Source: Helicobacter anseris (GTDB taxonomy: Bacteria; Campylobacterota; Campylobacteria; Campylobacterales; Helicobacteraceae). Taken from it: DNA of 64,000 bases. Below are positions 53,311-63,993 of the stretch, piece by piece. Each line of letters begins with the position of its first letter. Position 1 is the stretch's first letter. The stretch spans positions 14,438 to 78,437 of the forward strand of contig JXTW01000002.1 in NCBI GenBank assembly GCA_004368235.1, read 5' to 3'. Position numbers and translations under genes: made by a program. The notes beneath the pieces were generated by a model, which made no database searches, was not told the origin of the DNA, and saw nothing but the letters and a program-made list of their open reading frames with translations.

Positions 53311-56300
53311 GCTTTTTTACTCTTCAAATTTCGCAAATACTCTAAAATTTCTTCTAAAATACTCTCTTGAGATTCTACTTTAATAAACTCTTTTTTCTTA
53401 TCTTGCATTTCAAAGGCAACATCAAGCTTAAAGTTAGAAATACTATTAATTCCTAAATCATTTCCTAAAATTTTAATTAATATCAACATTAAAAATCCAC
53501 GTGTCATTGGATCTAAATCGCCAAATCTATCCTTTATTTCTAGCTCAATCTCATATATTTCATCCACTTTTTGACATAAGGATAAGCGCCTATATAACTC
53601 CAATCTTAAGGTATCACTAGATATAAGCTCTGGACTTAGATAAGCAGATACTTGCAAACGCAACTCTAGATCATTTTCTTTTATTTTTTCTTTTGAGCTA
53701 AGTGTATAAATCGCATCTTCAAGCATTTTTAAATAAAGACTATAACCAATATTTTTGATATGCCCACTCTGTGCTTCACCTAATAAATTTCCACCACCCC
53801 TAATCTCTAAATCCTGATAAGCAATCATAGCCCCAGATCCAAGAAAAGAATTTTTCTCTAAAGCTAAAAGTCTTTTTGTAGCTTCATGTGTCAAATTTTC
53901 TTTAGTATCTACTAAAAAATAGCACCACCCCTCTTTATCTCCTCTGCCTACCCTACCACGTAACTGATGCAAATCTGCTAAACCAAATCGGTCTGCTCCA
54001 TCGATAATAATAGTATTGGCATTAGGTAAATGAATGCCTGATTCAACTATTGAGGTACAAAGCAATAAATGATATTTTTGCTCAGCAAAATCAAGCATTA
54101 TCTCCTCGCTTTCTTTGGCATCAACTTGAGAATGTAAGATAGCTATATTTAAATTAGGCAGAATCTCTAATAGATAGGATTTGATTGCAGGGATATGGGA
54201 AATATTATTATGTATGTAAAAGATTTGACCATTTCTTCTTAATTCACGTAATATCACTTCTTTAATTAAGGTATCACTTTTTTCTTTTACAAAAGTCTTA
54301 GATCCTATGCGCTCAAATGGTGGTGTAGAAAGTGTACTCATACCCTTGATATGCGATAATGCCATATTAAGAGTTCTTGGTATAGGCGTAGCTGACATAG
54401 ATAATAAGTGAACATCTTTACTTAAAGATTTGATAGCCTCTTTTTGTTTAACCCCAAATTTATGCTCTTCATCAATAACAATTAAGCCTAGATTTTTAAA
54501 CTCTGCTCCAAGAATACTATGTGTGCCAACTACAATATTGATACTACCATTTTTTAATCCCTCTAAAACTTCACGCTTATAGCTAGCTTTACTAAATCTA
54601 TCAAGCCTAGCTATTTTAAAAGAGTGGATACGCGATTGCAAGGTTTTAAAGTGCTGAAATGCCAAAAGTGTGGTTGGTACGACTAAAGCGGCTTGCATTT
54701 TATTTGCACAAACTGCAAATATGGCATTAAGTGCAACTTCAGTTTTGCCAAAACCCACATCACCAGATAGAAGTCTATCCATAACCCTTCCACTAGAAAT
54801 ATCTAAGAAAATTTCATCAATACTTTTTTTCTGATCATCAGTAAGCTCAAATCCAGAATTACTCTGAAAGATATTAATTTCTGGCAAACTAGTATCAATC
54901 ACTTTACCCGGGGTTAGATTCCTCTTAGCAGCTAAGGCAATAATAGAATCTGCAATTTCAAATAATTTTGTCTTAATTTTTTCTCTTAATTTTGCAAAAC
55001 TACCCCTACCTAGCTTATCTACTATTGGCACACCAGAACTTCCTGCGATATAGCGATCAATTAAATTTAGATTCTCAACAGGTAAAAGTAAAATATCCTC
55101 ACCCTGATAAGAAATCTCAATAAAATCTCTTATAAACCCTAAAACTTTTGCCTGTTTGATACCACGAAAAATACCAATGCCATAATCTCTATGCACTATA
55201 TATTCTCCAATACTTAGTTCATCTACAGCAATTTTTGGGCGATTTTTTCTTTTTTGCTTAGGATAGGAGTTAAGAGAAATGATATAGCCCTGTGGTATAG
55301 CAATATTTACAACAAGATTAGACACATAAGTATCAATACCCTTGGCTTTAAAAGTTTGTGCCATCAAATCTGTGGGTACTAAAATTGTAACTTTTTTACT
55401 CTCATTTAATTCTAAGAAATAATCTAGATTCTCTTGCTTAACTACAATATCCTCATAACCACTCACTGGGGCTAAAACAGGCAGATAATCTAAAAAGCTT
55501 TTATTATAAGGACTATTCAACTCAATAGTTAATAATTCACCTAAATACTCCTTTGCCTTTGGCGTCATTAATGATGAAAAAAGTTTTAAAAATTCTACCC
55601 CATTTTCATCTAAAAACCAAAAACCTAAAGAAAAAATATCGCGCGAAAAACTATCAAAGCTACTCTCTTTAATTTTAATATTCAACTCTTCAATATCTTG
55701 ATCTTTAAGCGCAAAAATGGCTGGTGGAATATCTATAAGATCTATTTCCTTTTTATAACTTTTTTGTGTAGTAATATCAAATTTTCTAATACTCTCACAT
55801 TCATCATCAAAAAAACTTAATCTATAAAATATGCCTCCATTTAAACTGGGAATACCGATATCTAAAATATCACCCCTAAAGCTTATCTCACCAGCCATCT
55901 CAACAATTTCAACTATTTCATAGCCATAATTAATAAATTGTAATTTTAATTCTGAAAAATTAAGTCTTTCACCTTTTTTTATAGCCATAGTTTGCAATAT
56001 TTTTGGGCTTGGTAAGGCATAAAGCAGTGATGAAATAGGTGCAATAAGAATTGGAGAATTGATTTTATCTTTAAACTCTAGCTTTTCATTCAAGAAAAAA
56101 TAGAATTCCCTAAGCGAAGAGTTTAACCAGATAAATTCTTCATAAAAACTGCGTAAATCATCTCCATATCTGGCACGAAAATCTGGTAATAAAATCGGAG
56201 TATGAGTACTTATGCCTTTTTGTTGAGCAAATAAGGCTAAATGATATATTTCTTGTGCCTCTTTGGCATCTTCAGCAATAAGAATGGTTGGAATCTCACA

Positions 56301-56336
56301 TTTTAAAAAATGTGCATAAAGGCTAGATTGCACCAC
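53307..56336 (-). CDS. mfd: Transcription-repair coupling factor Mfd
   Basis: A 1009-residue helicase that removes stalled RNA polymerase and recruits nucleotide excision repair. In order: UvrB-like N-terminal modules (about 1-330), RNA-polymerase-interacting domain (SIGEYIVHRDYGIGIFRGI), helicase motifs GDVGFGKTEVALNA, DEEHKFG and SMSATPIPRTLNMAL, GRVGRGDKEGWCYF, and a C-terminal TRCF domain. Slightly shorter than E. coli Mfd, usual for Helicobacter. The start is a GTG at 56336 (a second GTG follows), 2 bases after ccmA. Confidence 0.94.
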   Translation of the reverse strand: MVQSSLYAHFLKCEIPTILIAEDAKEAQEIYHLALFAQQKGISTHTPILLPDFRARYGDDLRSFYEEFIWLNSSLREFYFFLNEKLEFKDKINSPILIAPISSLLYALPSPKILQTMAIKKGERLNFSELKLQFINYGYEIVEIVEMAGEISFRGDILDIGIPSLNGGIFYRLSFFDDECESIRKFDITTQKSYKKEIDLIDIPPAIFALKDQDIEELNIKIKESSFDSFSRDIFSLGFWFLDENGVEFLKLFSSLMTPKAKEYLGELLTIELNSPYNKSFLDYLPVLAPVSGYEDIVVKQENLDYFLELNESKKVTILVPTDLMAQTFKAKGIDTYVSNLVVNIAIPQGYIISLNSYPKQKRKNRPKIAVDELSIGEYIVHRDYGIGIFRGIKQAKVLGFIRDFIEISYQGEDILLLPVENLNLIDRYIAGSSGVPIVDKLGRGSFAKLREKIKTKLFEIADSIIALAAKRNLTPGKVIDTSLPEINIFQSNSGFELTDDQKKSIDEIFLDISSGRVMDRLLSGDVGFGKTEVALNAIFAVCANKMQAALVVPTTLLAFQHFKTLQSRIHSFKIARLDRFSKASYKREVLEGLKNGSINIVVGTHSILGAEFKNLGLIVIDEEHKFGVKQKEAIKSLSKDVHLLSMSATPIPRTLNMALSHIKGMSTLSTPPFERIGSKTFVKEKSDTLIKEVILRELRRNGQIFYIHNNISHIPAIKSYLLEILPNLNIAILHSQVDAKESEEIMLDFAEQKYHLLLCTSIVESGIHLPNANTIIIDGADRFGLADLHQLRGRVGRGDKEGWCYFLVDTKENLTHEATKRLLALEKNSFLGSGAMIAYQDLEIRGGGNLLGEAQSGHIKNIGYSLYLKMLEDAIYTLSSKEKIKENDLELRLQVSAYLSPELISSDTLRLELYRRLSLCQKVDEIYEIELEIKDRFGDLDPMTRGFLMLILIKILGNDLGINSISNFKLDVAFEMQDKKKEFIKVESQESILEEILEYLRNLKSKKA

Positions 56337-56338
56337 TT

Positions 56339-56740
56339 TTATTTGCCTTTATTTACTAACTTTTCTTGCTCATGATCTTTAGAAATAATTTTAGATTCTC
56401 CTATAAATATACCCTTGCGCTCTATGACAAACTCTGGTGTTATAATCTTTCCTTCAATACAACCTAAAGGCAATATCTCTACAACAGCACTTTCTGTACT
56501 ACCAAAAAATTTCCCATTAACAACAAGCTTTTGAGCATAAACATTTCCTCTAACTACACCACTTTTGCCAATAATGACTGTATTTTTAGAGTGGATATCG
56601 CCTTCAAATTCCCCATCAATATGTAAATGACAAGTAGTGTTAATCTGCCCTGTTATTTTTGTTCCTTGCGAAATGATGGTGGTTGGTCCTCCTTTGATGG
56701 GAGCATCAGGGTGTTGATTAACATTAGTAAAGATTGCCAT
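56339..56740 (-). CDS. ccmA: Bactofilin CcmA (helical cell-shape protein)
   Basis: A 133-residue polymerising beta-helix protein. The bactofilin core (ISQGTKITGQINTTCHLHIDGEFEGDIHSKNTVIIG to GSTESAVVEILPLG) spans residues 22-115 with short disordered ends. In H. pylori CcmA works with Csd1 and Csd2 to set helical shape. The frame opens inside csd1, overlapping it by 88 bases, an unusually long overlap that covers the first 29 codons. The motif MAIF start agrees with what I recall for H. pylori CcmA. Confidence 0.92.
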   Translation of the reverse strand: MAIFTNVNQHPDAPIKGGPTTIISQGTKITGQINTTCHLHIDGEFEGDIHSKNTVIIGKSGVVRGNVYAQKLVVNGKFFGSTESAVVEILPLGCIEGKIITPEFVIERKGIFIGESKIISKDHEQEKLVNKGK

Positions 56741-57600
56741 TTTAAAGTCCTTTCTTTTTCAAAAATAATATCAAAATTCTTCATATTCCACCGAATAAAA
56801 TAAAGGGGATTAATTGGATTATTAAGGAATCTAATTTCATAGTGGAGATGAGGACCAGTAGATACACCACTAGATCCACTATAAGCAATAATCTGACCTT
56901 TTTTAACAAACTGACCAGGACTTACAGCTAAAGTATTAAGATGAGCATAATAAGTTTTAAATCCAAAAGCATGTGAAATTTTTACTAAATTTCCATATCC
57001 CCCATTCCATCCTGTAGCAGCATAATCTATTACTCCATCAGCAGTGGCATAAACTGGGGTATTAGCGGGTGTAGAAAGATCAATGCCTGTATGACGATGA
57101 ATAATATGTAATATAGGGTGCATACGATTCCCAAATAAAGCTGAGATCCGATAATATCGCTCCAGCGGGTATCCATTAGGAATGAATTTCATAATAAATG
57201 CTTTTTGTGCTCCAGTGATAGCAGAAGTATCGATGCGATTAATTAAACTTTCCTCTATCCTTTCTTCATTTTCTTTTGAGATTCCAATAATATCTTCCAA
57301 ATTATCTACCTTGTCACCAACCACACTGATTGCATCCAATCTTGCTGTAATTTCATCATTTAAAAATGCATTAGTTTTTTGAGTTTTTTTAAACTCCATG
57401 GCTAATAAATCATGTTTTTTAGCAATATTTTTGATTTCACTCTTCATCACAAAAATGGCACTAATAACAAAAACAATTAATGCAAAAATTCCTACAAGAG
57501 CATAAAGAAATATTTGCTTAAAAAGCATAGTAACATTAAAATGTCTACTTCCATTTTTATCAGTAATCATGAAAACTAAACGTTTTTGAAGCAAGCTCAT
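56653..57600 (-). CDS. csd1: M23 peptidoglycan endopeptidase Csd1
   Basis: A 315-residue membrane-anchored D,D-endopeptidase that trims cross-links to allow helical shape. One transmembrane segment (about residues 30-52), a coiled coil, then the LytM domain with all zinc and catalytic positions: H170 and D174 in HRHTGIDL, H220, and H251/H253 in GPHLHYE. It overlaps csd2 by 4 bases and ccmA by 88 bases. Normal length. Confidence 0.93.
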   Translation of the reverse strand: MSLLQKRLVFMITDKNGSRHFNVTMLFKQIFLYALVGIFALIVFVISAIFVMKSEIKNIAKKHDLLAMEFKKTQKTNAFLNDEITARLDAISVVGDKVDNLEDIIGISKENEERIEESLINRIDTSAITGAQKAFIMKFIPNGYPLERYYRISALFGNRMHPILHIIHRHTGIDLSTPANTPVYATADGVIDYAATGWNGGYGNLVKISHAFGFKTYYAHLNTLAVSPGQFVKKGQIIAYSGSSGVSTGPHLHYEIRFLNNPINPLYFIRWNMKNFDIIFEKERTLKWQSLLMLINTLMLPSKEDQPPSFRKEQK

Positions 57601-58511
57601 GGTATGATTTCTCCAATCACATCAATGCTAAATTTGCCATCATGTTGTATGCCGTAATTTTGCAACTTTAATATATCAGATATGGTATAGATCAAATCTC
57701 CCCAGTCCATTTTTCCATCCATAAATATAGCGCTAAAGTTATCCCTACTCCATTGAATGTAATTTTTAGATTCTATAGGTTTATTTAAAAATGAAACTTC
57801 ATAATATATTTTTGAATTTGCATAGCCAATCACTTCACCCTTTTTAATAAAATCCCCTCTTTTTAATAAAATCTCATCCATATGTGCATATAAAGAAGAA
57901 AATCCAAAAGAATGATTTAGACGTATATAATTGCCATATCCACGACGATAATTAGTGCGCACAAACTCCACTACACCATCTGCACTTGCTATAATTGGTG
58001 TGTATCCAAAAAGTTCATAAGCATAACCAAGTTTTTGATGACGTCTAGGATACTCGGCTGAAAGACTTGGTTCACTAGATTTAAAATTAATTACTGGATT
58101 ACCATTTGGCAAAAGATTTAAAAGCAATGTTTTTAGTCTAGAATCTAATGCATCTATATCTCCAAGCTCTCGTTTTTGATGAACTTTTTTGCTATTTTTT
58201 TGTGTACTCAATATTGATTCTAAATCTTGTATTTTTTGATAAATCATACTTAATTCATTGCTCTTTTGTTGGATCTGATTTTTTAAATTTTTGTTTTGCT
58301 GATAAAGATATTTATATTCTGAAACAGCAATATTTTGCTCTAAAGCAATCTCATCAATATTCTTCATCAATATACTTAAAAGCCAGAAAGAAAGAGTGAC
58401 AATAATTATAAATCCTGATATAGAAAAAAAAATGATCTTTTTAATATGCCTATGTGCATGAAACTGATGCAACCCCTTTTCATCAGCAATACTAATAATA
58501 AATTTATCCAT
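57597..58511 (-). CDS. csd2: Catalytically dead M23-like partner Csd2
   Basis: A 304-residue paralogue of Csd1 with the same plan: transmembrane segment (25-50), coiled coil (60-105) and a LytM-like domain. At the positions of the Csd1 ligands it has K160 and A164 instead of His and Asp, and KIYYE instead of HLHYE; only H210 remains. This fits the known role of H. pylori Csd2 as an inactive partner that stabilises Csd1. Overlaps folC by 8 bases. Confidence 0.9.
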   Translation of the reverse strand: MDKFIISIADEKGLHQFHAHRHIKKIIFFSISGFIIIVTLSFWLLSILMKNIDEIALEQNIAVSEYKYLYQQNKNLKNQIQQKSNELSMIYQKIQDLESILSTQKNSKKVHQKRELGDIDALDSRLKTLLLNLLPNGNPVINFKSSEPSLSAEYPRRHQKLGYAYELFGYTPIIASADGVVEFVRTNYRRGYGNYIRLNHSFGFSSLYAHMDEILLKRGDFIKKGEVIGYANSKIYYEVSFLNKPIESKNYIQWSRDNFSAIFMDGKMDWGDLIYTISDILKLQNYGIQHDGKFSIDVIGEIIP

Positions 58512-59670
58512 TATTTATTCCAATATTTAGTGTCTTATGTTTTTTTATAAAGGTTTCTATTACACTAAAAGATCCAAAAACAAGATAATTCATCTTATCT
58601 TCTAGTTGTGTAAATTCTTTATACTTTAAATTTAAAGAATCTAAGATTTCATAAAGCTTTGGTAAAGGAACTATTCTTGAATGCTCGATTCTTAGAATTT
58701 CTACATGATGTATTACAGGGTATAAAATACTTAAAATTTCTTTAATATTCTTATCTTCATAAGAATTATAAATCAATATAACTTCTAAAATCTTATCTTT
58801 TTGTAATGCCTCTTTAATAGCTTGAGCTGCACCTATATTATGACCAACATCTATATAGATGTTGTGCGCCACTTTTTGCATTCGTCCTAATAAATTAAGC
58901 TTAGGTAATTCTGATGGCATTTTCCCTAAAAGCCATTTAAATGCCATAATGGCGCTAAAAGCATTTTGTGCTAAAAAATCTGGAAGATTTGATATAAGAT
59001 CCTTAAGCATGCCTGTAATATTGGTAGTTTTTAAAATCATTAAATGAGTATTTTTTTTGTCTGCAATTTTTTTAGCCAAAGCATAAACCCTACTATCCTG
59101 ACCTATTGATAAGATTGCATTTTTACCCATTGCTTGAAGCTTTGTTTGTGCAATTTGCTCTAAATTTTGTCCTAGCATATCTTGATGATCTAAGCTTATA
59201 TGAGTAAAAATATCTAAATCATACTCAAGCACAGAAGTTGAATCAAACTCCCCTCCTAACCCTGCCTCCATAATCAAATAATCCACATCTTTGGCTAAAA
59301 CCAAAGCTAGAAATGTCATATATTCAAAATAGCTACATATATTTATAAAATCAAAGCTTTGTAAAAAAATATGAGCTTCTTCTAATTCTTTAGCTGAAAT
59401 TATTGAATCATTTTTATAGAAACGTTCTTTAAAATCGAGAATGTGTGGGGAAGTAAAATGTAAGATTCTGTATCCTTCTTTTCTTAGCATTAAGGCTAAA
59501 TATCGTCCCGTACTACCCTTGCCATTAGTTCCAATAATATGTATTTTTTTTACCCCATCTAAGCATAAAAATAAAGAAATTTTTTGATAAATTAGATGAG
59601 CTCGTTTAGGATCAAAGGGAGCATATTCTCGTCCCTTTGTTAAAAGATATTCTTGTAAGTCTACTGCCAT
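58504..59670 (-). CDS. folC: Folylpolyglutamate/dihydrofolate synthase
   Basis: A 388-residue Mur-ligase-like enzyme that adds glutamate to folates. HIIGTNGKGSTGRYLALML (P-loop), HFTSPHILDFKERF and GLGGEFDSTSVLEYDLDIFTHISLDHQDMLG are family signatures. Shorter than the E. coli enzyme, as in H. pylori. It overlaps the diguanylate cyclase gene by 10 bases and csd2 by 8. Confidence 0.92.
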   Translation of the reverse strand: MAVDLQEYLLTKGREYAPFDPKRAHLIYQKISLFLCLDGVKKIHIIGTNGKGSTGRYLALMLRKEGYRILHFTSPHILDFKERFYKNDSIISAKELEEAHIFLQSFDFINICSYFEYMTFLALVLAKDVDYLIMEAGLGGEFDSTSVLEYDLDIFTHISLDHQDMLGQNLEQIAQTKLQAMGKNAILSIGQDSRVYALAKKIADKKNTHLMILKTTNITGMLKDLISNLPDFLAQNAFSAIMAFKWLLGKMPSELPKLNLLGRMQKVAHNIYIDVGHNIGAAQAIKEALQKDKILEVILIYNSYEDKNIKEILSILYPVIHHVEILRIEHSRIVPLPKLYEILDSLNLKYKEFTQLEDKMNYLVFGSFSVIETFIKKHKTLNIGINNG

Positions 59671-61022
59671 TGTACCTGATTTCTACCACCCCGCTTAGCC
59701 TTATAAAGAAGTGCATCTGCACTTGCCAGCATAGCCTCGCAAGAAATATGACTAGCCCTATCTGACACGCCTATAGAAGTTGTAATATTTATATTTTTAC
59801 CCTTATAATCCCTTCCCTGTTTCTCTACTGCTGCACAAATCCTCAAAGCCACATCTTTAGCATCACTTAATGAGGTATTAGGCATAATAACTAAGAACTC
59901 GTCTCCACCATATCTACCCACAATATCACTATGACGAGAATTGTTTGTAATAATCTCTGAAAATAACTTCAAAATCTCATCCCCTAAAATATGTCCACAG
60001 GTATCATTAATGCTTTTAAATCCATCAATATCAAAAAATAATACAGAATAATTAGTGGCATTTTTTCTAAAGATCTGTTCACAATCTAAAAGCATAGTAT
60101 TAAGATGCCCATGATTATAAAGATTAGTAAGAGTATCTCTACGTGCTCTCTCTTCCATATCCTTAAAAATTCCCATCAATCTAGCAAGTTGAAAAGATAA
60201 CTCTTGCATACCTTTTTCTTTATTTTGTAAAGAATTATTTAAAAACAAAACTTTGTCATAAAACCTATTAACAATCTCTATAAATCCATCACCACCATTA
60301 CTCTTAGCAATAGCATTGCTCTGCTCTATAATTTGATTTTTTATTTCTTTAAGTTTATCTATTTGCTTAGAATTTTCTTGTAAAGTATTTTGAAGATCGT
60401 TTAATATATGATGAACATCCTGAGAGTCTAAACTCTCTCCCGCTTTTAAAACACCCTCCCCAATATCACATATCTTTTCTAGTTGTTCCAAAACTTCTTG
60501 ATCAGTGATAGATTGGGAAAGACTAAGTAAAACATCTACTAATTTTTTACTTAACTTATCATCATAAATTCTAGATAAATGGGTTAGTCTGGCAATAATG
60601 CCTACTACTCTTTTTTGTAATGATACATGTGTTTCTGAAGTCAGAATATTTCTCCAACCAAACTCAATAGTTTTTAAATCCTCAAGGTTTTTTAATCTTT
60701 CTATCTCAAATAAATATCTATATTGCTGTATAGATTTTGGAGTTAATAAATCAGAAAAAATTTGCAAAAGCGTCATAGTGAGATGAGCAAGATGCTCTAC
60801 AACCAAAGAATTTTCACAATCTATGCTCATTTTTTTTAATACATCAATGGCTTTTTCTCGATTAGGACTAATAGATGATGAAATAAAATCAATATCTGAT
60901 TTTATTTCTAAATGAAGATTTTTTTGTTCTAATAACTTTAAAAAGTTATCAATTCTGGATTCTTGAGAAACATTCTCTTTATCTAGAATATCAAAAATTT
61001 CTTGTAATACTTTTTTAGTCAT
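59661..61022 (-). CDS. Diguanylate cyclase (GGDEF domain)
   Basis: A 453-residue protein. The first 280 residues are helical and coiled-coil without a recognised sensor or membrane segment, so it is probably cytoplasmic. The GGDEF domain begins RDTLTNLYNHGHL and carries FFDIDGFKSIND, the active GGDEF itself and an RxxD inhibition site (RHSD) five residues before it, so it should make cyclic di-GMP with product feedback. It sits between folC and lptE, genes that are neighbours in H. pylori, which has no such enzyme. Confidence 0.9.
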   Translation of the reverse strand: MTKKVLQEIFDILDKENVSQESRIDNFLKLLEQKNLHLEIKSDIDFISSSISPNREKAIDVLKKMSIDCENSLVVEHLAHLTMTLLQIFSDLLTPKSIQQYRYLFEIERLKNLEDLKTIEFGWRNILTSETHVSLQKRVVGIIARLTHLSRIYDDKLSKKLVDVLLSLSQSITDQEVLEQLEKICDIGEGVLKAGESLDSQDVHHILNDLQNTLQENSKQIDKLKEIKNQIIEQSNAIAKSNGGDGFIEIVNRFYDKVLFLNNSLQNKEKGMQELSFQLARLMGIFKDMEERARRDTLTNLYNHGHLNTMLLDCEQIFRKNATNYSVLFFDIDGFKSINDTCGHILGDEILKLFSEIITNNSRHSDIVGRYGGDEFLVIMPNTSLSDAKDVALRICAAVEKQGRDYKGKNINITTSIGVSDRASHISCEAMLASADALLYKAKRGGRNQVQWQ

Positions 61023-61038
61023 AAACTATCCCTCAATC

Positions 61039-61554
61039 CTATTGCTTTCTCATATCTTTACCATAATAGGCTATTTGCGAAATCAATCTATCCACACACT
61101 GACCACTAGCTTCTGCGATTGCCTCTAGTCGATTGTTATAAGTAATTGTTGGATCAGCCAAAGAAACCGCATAATCATAATAAGCACTATTAGTTAAAGT
61201 CTTACCTTGCCCTGTACTTTTATTTTTTATCTCAAATTCAATAGTAATATTAGCACGATAAAAAGTTGTAAAGCCATTTTTATCCGTAGCAATAGAAGAA
61301 TCTGAAATATGCTTTATTACTACAGAAACAATGCTATCTGCCTCTTCTTTCCCCTTGATTTCTTTTTGGAATCTTGAAACCATAACCTTATATAACAAAT
61401 CTCTTAATTGTACCGAATTTTCTGTATTAGCTAGATTAACTTTTAAATCTATGTAAACGCTATCACCTAATGCATTTTGACTATAATGGGCAACAGGGGC
61501 ATACCCACACCCATAAAATATCAAAGCTATCAGGCATATAAAATAACGCATCAT
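61039..61554 (-). CDS. lptE: LPS-assembly lipoprotein LptE
   Basis: A 171-residue lipoprotein. The signal ends IFYGC with Cys 16 as lipidation site, followed by GYAPVAHYS and a beta-sandwich with the family's VYIDLKVN start. It would plug the LptD barrel in the outer membrane. It corresponds by position to HP1546, between folC and leuS. The start ATGATG immediately follows the leuS stop. Confidence 0.85.
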   Translation of the reverse strand: MMRYFICLIALIFYGCGYAPVAHYSQNALGDSVYIDLKVNLANTENSVQLRDLLYKVMVSRFQKEIKGKEEADSIVSVVIKHISDSSIATDKNGFTTFYRANITIEFEIKNKSTGQGKTLTNSAYYDYAVSLADPTITYNNRLEAIAEASGQCVDRLISQIAYYGKDMRKQ

Positions 61555-63993
61555 CTATTCTATTACGAAATTAACAAGTTTTCCGGGGACAAAAATTTCT
61601 TTTTTTACCTTTTGATTATCAAGCCATTTTTGTGCGCTCTTATAAGCAAGCTCTAATATTTCTTCCCTACTCATTGTTTTTCCTACTTTAATTTCTGTAC
61701 GCTTTTTACCATTTACACTTATAATAATTAGTTCATCTTCACTAACTAATGCAAGAGCATCCAACTCAATATGACTTAAATTTTTTAAACCAAAATAAAT
61801 ATCTGAAATCTCCCAGCAAATATGGGGGATAATTGGCTCAAGTACAGAAGTTAGAATAAAATACCCTTCAGTCCACACATCCATATTATCCTGTGCACTT
61901 AAGGCATTAAAGGCTTCCATGCATGAAGCAATTAAAGTATTAAATGCAAAACCTGGTTGTTTTTTATTAAAAATTTCTTCACTTTTTAATAAGGCTTCAT
62001 AAACCTTTTTACGTGCATATTTTTCATCATTTTTCAAATTTTTAGAATCTATGTGTGGTTTTTGTGTACACTTTTTAATTTTATTAGCCCTCTGTGCAAA
62101 ACGTCTAATAAAGCGATACCCACCTTCAAGAGCACTATCATTCCAATCCAGTTCTTTTGTTGGTGGTGCAGCAAAAAGAATAAAAAGTCTTGCTGTGTCT
62201 GCTCCATATTTTTGAATAATCGCATTTGGAACAACCACATTCCCCTTACTTTTACTCATTTTAGCACCATCCTTTAGCACCATACCCTGTGTTAAAAGAT
62301 GCGAAAATGGTTCATCAAAATTAATATAATTTAAATCATTTAAAACCTTAGTAAAAAAACGTGCATACAAAAGATGTAAAATAGCATGCTCAATACCACC
62401 GATATACTCATCCACTTCCATCCAATATTTTACACTTTGATCATCAAAAGCAACCTCATTCCACTTACTTGGATGAGTGGTGTAACGGAGAAAATACCAG
62501 CTAGATTGAAAAAAAGTATCTATTGTGTCTGTTTCTCTATGGGCTGACTTACCACATTTTGGGCAAGCCACCTGTTGCCAAGATTGATGTTTATCTAAGG
62601 GATTACCCTCTCCATCAATTTTTACATCTTCTGGCAAAGTTACAGGTAGATTTTCTCTATTTTCTGCAACAATTCCACAAGTATCACAGTGAATAAGAGG
62701 TATAGGTGCTCCCCAATATCTTTGACGTGAAATCCCCCAGTCTTTCAAACGAAAATTAATCACATGTTTACCTAACTGCTTGGCTTCAAAATACTGAATA
62801 ATCTTTTCTCTAGCCTTTTTTGTATCCAGTCCATTAAATTCTTGAGAATCTATCAATACTCCCTTATCTTCAAAAGCTTCTTGCGAATTAATTACAACTT
62901 TTATAGGAATATTATATTTCATGGCAAAAGCATGATCGCGCTCATCATGGGCAGGTACACCCATTACTGCTCCGCTCCCATAATTCATTAATACAAAATT
63001 CGCCACCCATAGAGGGATTTTTTTCTTAGTAATTGGATGTATAACATTAATTCCCAGTTCAACTCCCTCTTTGTCTTCCATTGCTCTAGTGCGAGCACTC
63101 TTTTTTTGTATAAACTGGATTTTCTCTTTAATGTGGTCAGATAACAATCCTTGTGAGATGAGTGCCATTACAATTGGGTGTTCTGGTGCCAAAGCACAAT
63201 AGGTTATACCAAAAATTGTATCAGCTCTTGTGGTAAACACTTCTATTTTATCAAGCTTTTGCCCATCATCTAAAAATATGGATTCTTCAAGATCAAGGCA
63301 AAACTCAAGTCCGCTAGATTTACCAATCCAATTTTCTTGCATCAAAAGTACAGCTGTTGGCCATTTACCTTCCAAAGTCTTTAAATCTTTTAAAAGCCAA
63401 TCAGCATAATCTGTAATTTTAATATAATATTGATACATTTCTCTTTGTTCAACATTATGTCCACATCGCCAACAACAGCCATCAATGACCTGTTCATTGG
63501 CTAAAACAGTTTTATCATTAGGGCACCAATTTAAAAAAGCTTTTTTTCTATATACAAGCCCCTTATCCCACATATCCAAAAAAAACTGTTGCTCCCATTT
63601 AGTATAATTAGCATCACAAGTAGCAAATTCTCTTTCTCTACTAAAAGAAAAACCTAAAGATTCTAGCTCCGTGTCCATATTTTTAATATTTTCATAAGTC
63701 CATGTTTTAGGATGTATACCATTCTTAATAGCAGCATTTTCTGCTGGCATGCCAAAAGCATCAAAGCCAATAGGATGCAATACATTAAAACCTTCCTTGC
63801 GATAATAACGTGCCATTGCATCGCCAAGACAATAATTGCGAACATGCCCCATATGGATAGATCCACTAGGATAAGGGAACATGCTAAGAATATATTTTTT
63901 AGGCTTATTGAAGTCTAATGTAGGTTCATGTATACGATTCTGATGCCAATATTCTTGCCATTTTTTTTCAATTTTTAATGCATTATATTCCAT
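61555..63993 (-). CDS. leuS: Leucyl-tRNA synthetase
   Basis: A complete 812-residue class I synthetase. HMGH-type motif [15 protein letters not shown] (residues about 37-51), zinc cysteines [22 protein letters not shown], an editing domain ([12 protein letters not shown], about 250-440), and KMSKS in [12 protein letters not shown] near residue 575. The start lies 7 bases from the window's right edge; its promoter is outside. It appears to lead a long leftward series leuS-lptE-cyclase-folC-csd2-csd1-ccmA-mfd. Confidence 0.96.
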   Translation of the reverse strand: MEYNALKIEKKWQEYWHQNRIHEPTLDFNKPKKYILSMFPYPSGSIHMGHVRNYCLGDAMARYYRKEGFNVLHPIGFDAFGMPAENAAIKNGIHPKTWTYENIKNMDTELESLGFSFSREREFATCDANYTKWEQQFFLDMWDKGLVYRKKAFLNWCPNDKTVLANEQVIDGCCWRCGHNVEQREMYQYYIKITDYADWLLKDLKTLEGKWPTAVLLMQENWIGKSSGLEFCLDLEESIFLDDGQKLDKIEVFTTRADTIFGITYCALAPEHPIVMALISQGLLSDHIKEKIQFIQKKSARTRAMEDKEGVELGINVIHPITKKKIPLWVANFVLMNYGSGAVMGVPAHDERDHAFAMKYNIPIKVVINSQEAFEDKGVLIDSQEFNGLDTKKAREKIIQYFEAKQLGKHVINFRLKDWGISRQRYWGAPIPLIHCDTCGIVAENRENLPVTLPEDVKIDGEGNPLDKHQSWQQVACPKCGKSAHRETDTIDTFFQSSWYFLRYTTHPSKWNEVAFDDQSVKYWMEVDEYIGGIEHAILHLLYARFFTKVLNDLNYINFDEPFSHLLTQGMVLKDGAKMSKSKGNVVVPNAIIQKYGADTARLFILFAAPPTKELDWNDSALEGGYRFIRRFAQRANKIKKCTQKPHIDSKNLKNDEKYARKKVYEALLKSEEIFNKKQPGFAFNTLIASCMEAFNALSAQDNMDVWTEGYFILTSVLEPIIPHICWEISDIYFGLKNLSHIELDALALVSEDELIIISVNGKKRTEIKVGKTMSREEILELAYKSAQKWLDNQKVKKEIFVPGKLVNFVIE

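Noticed and set aside
57597-58511. Csd2 as an active peptidase
   Set aside because: The LytM zinc ligands are replaced (K160, A164, KIYYE), so it was annotated as an inactive partner.
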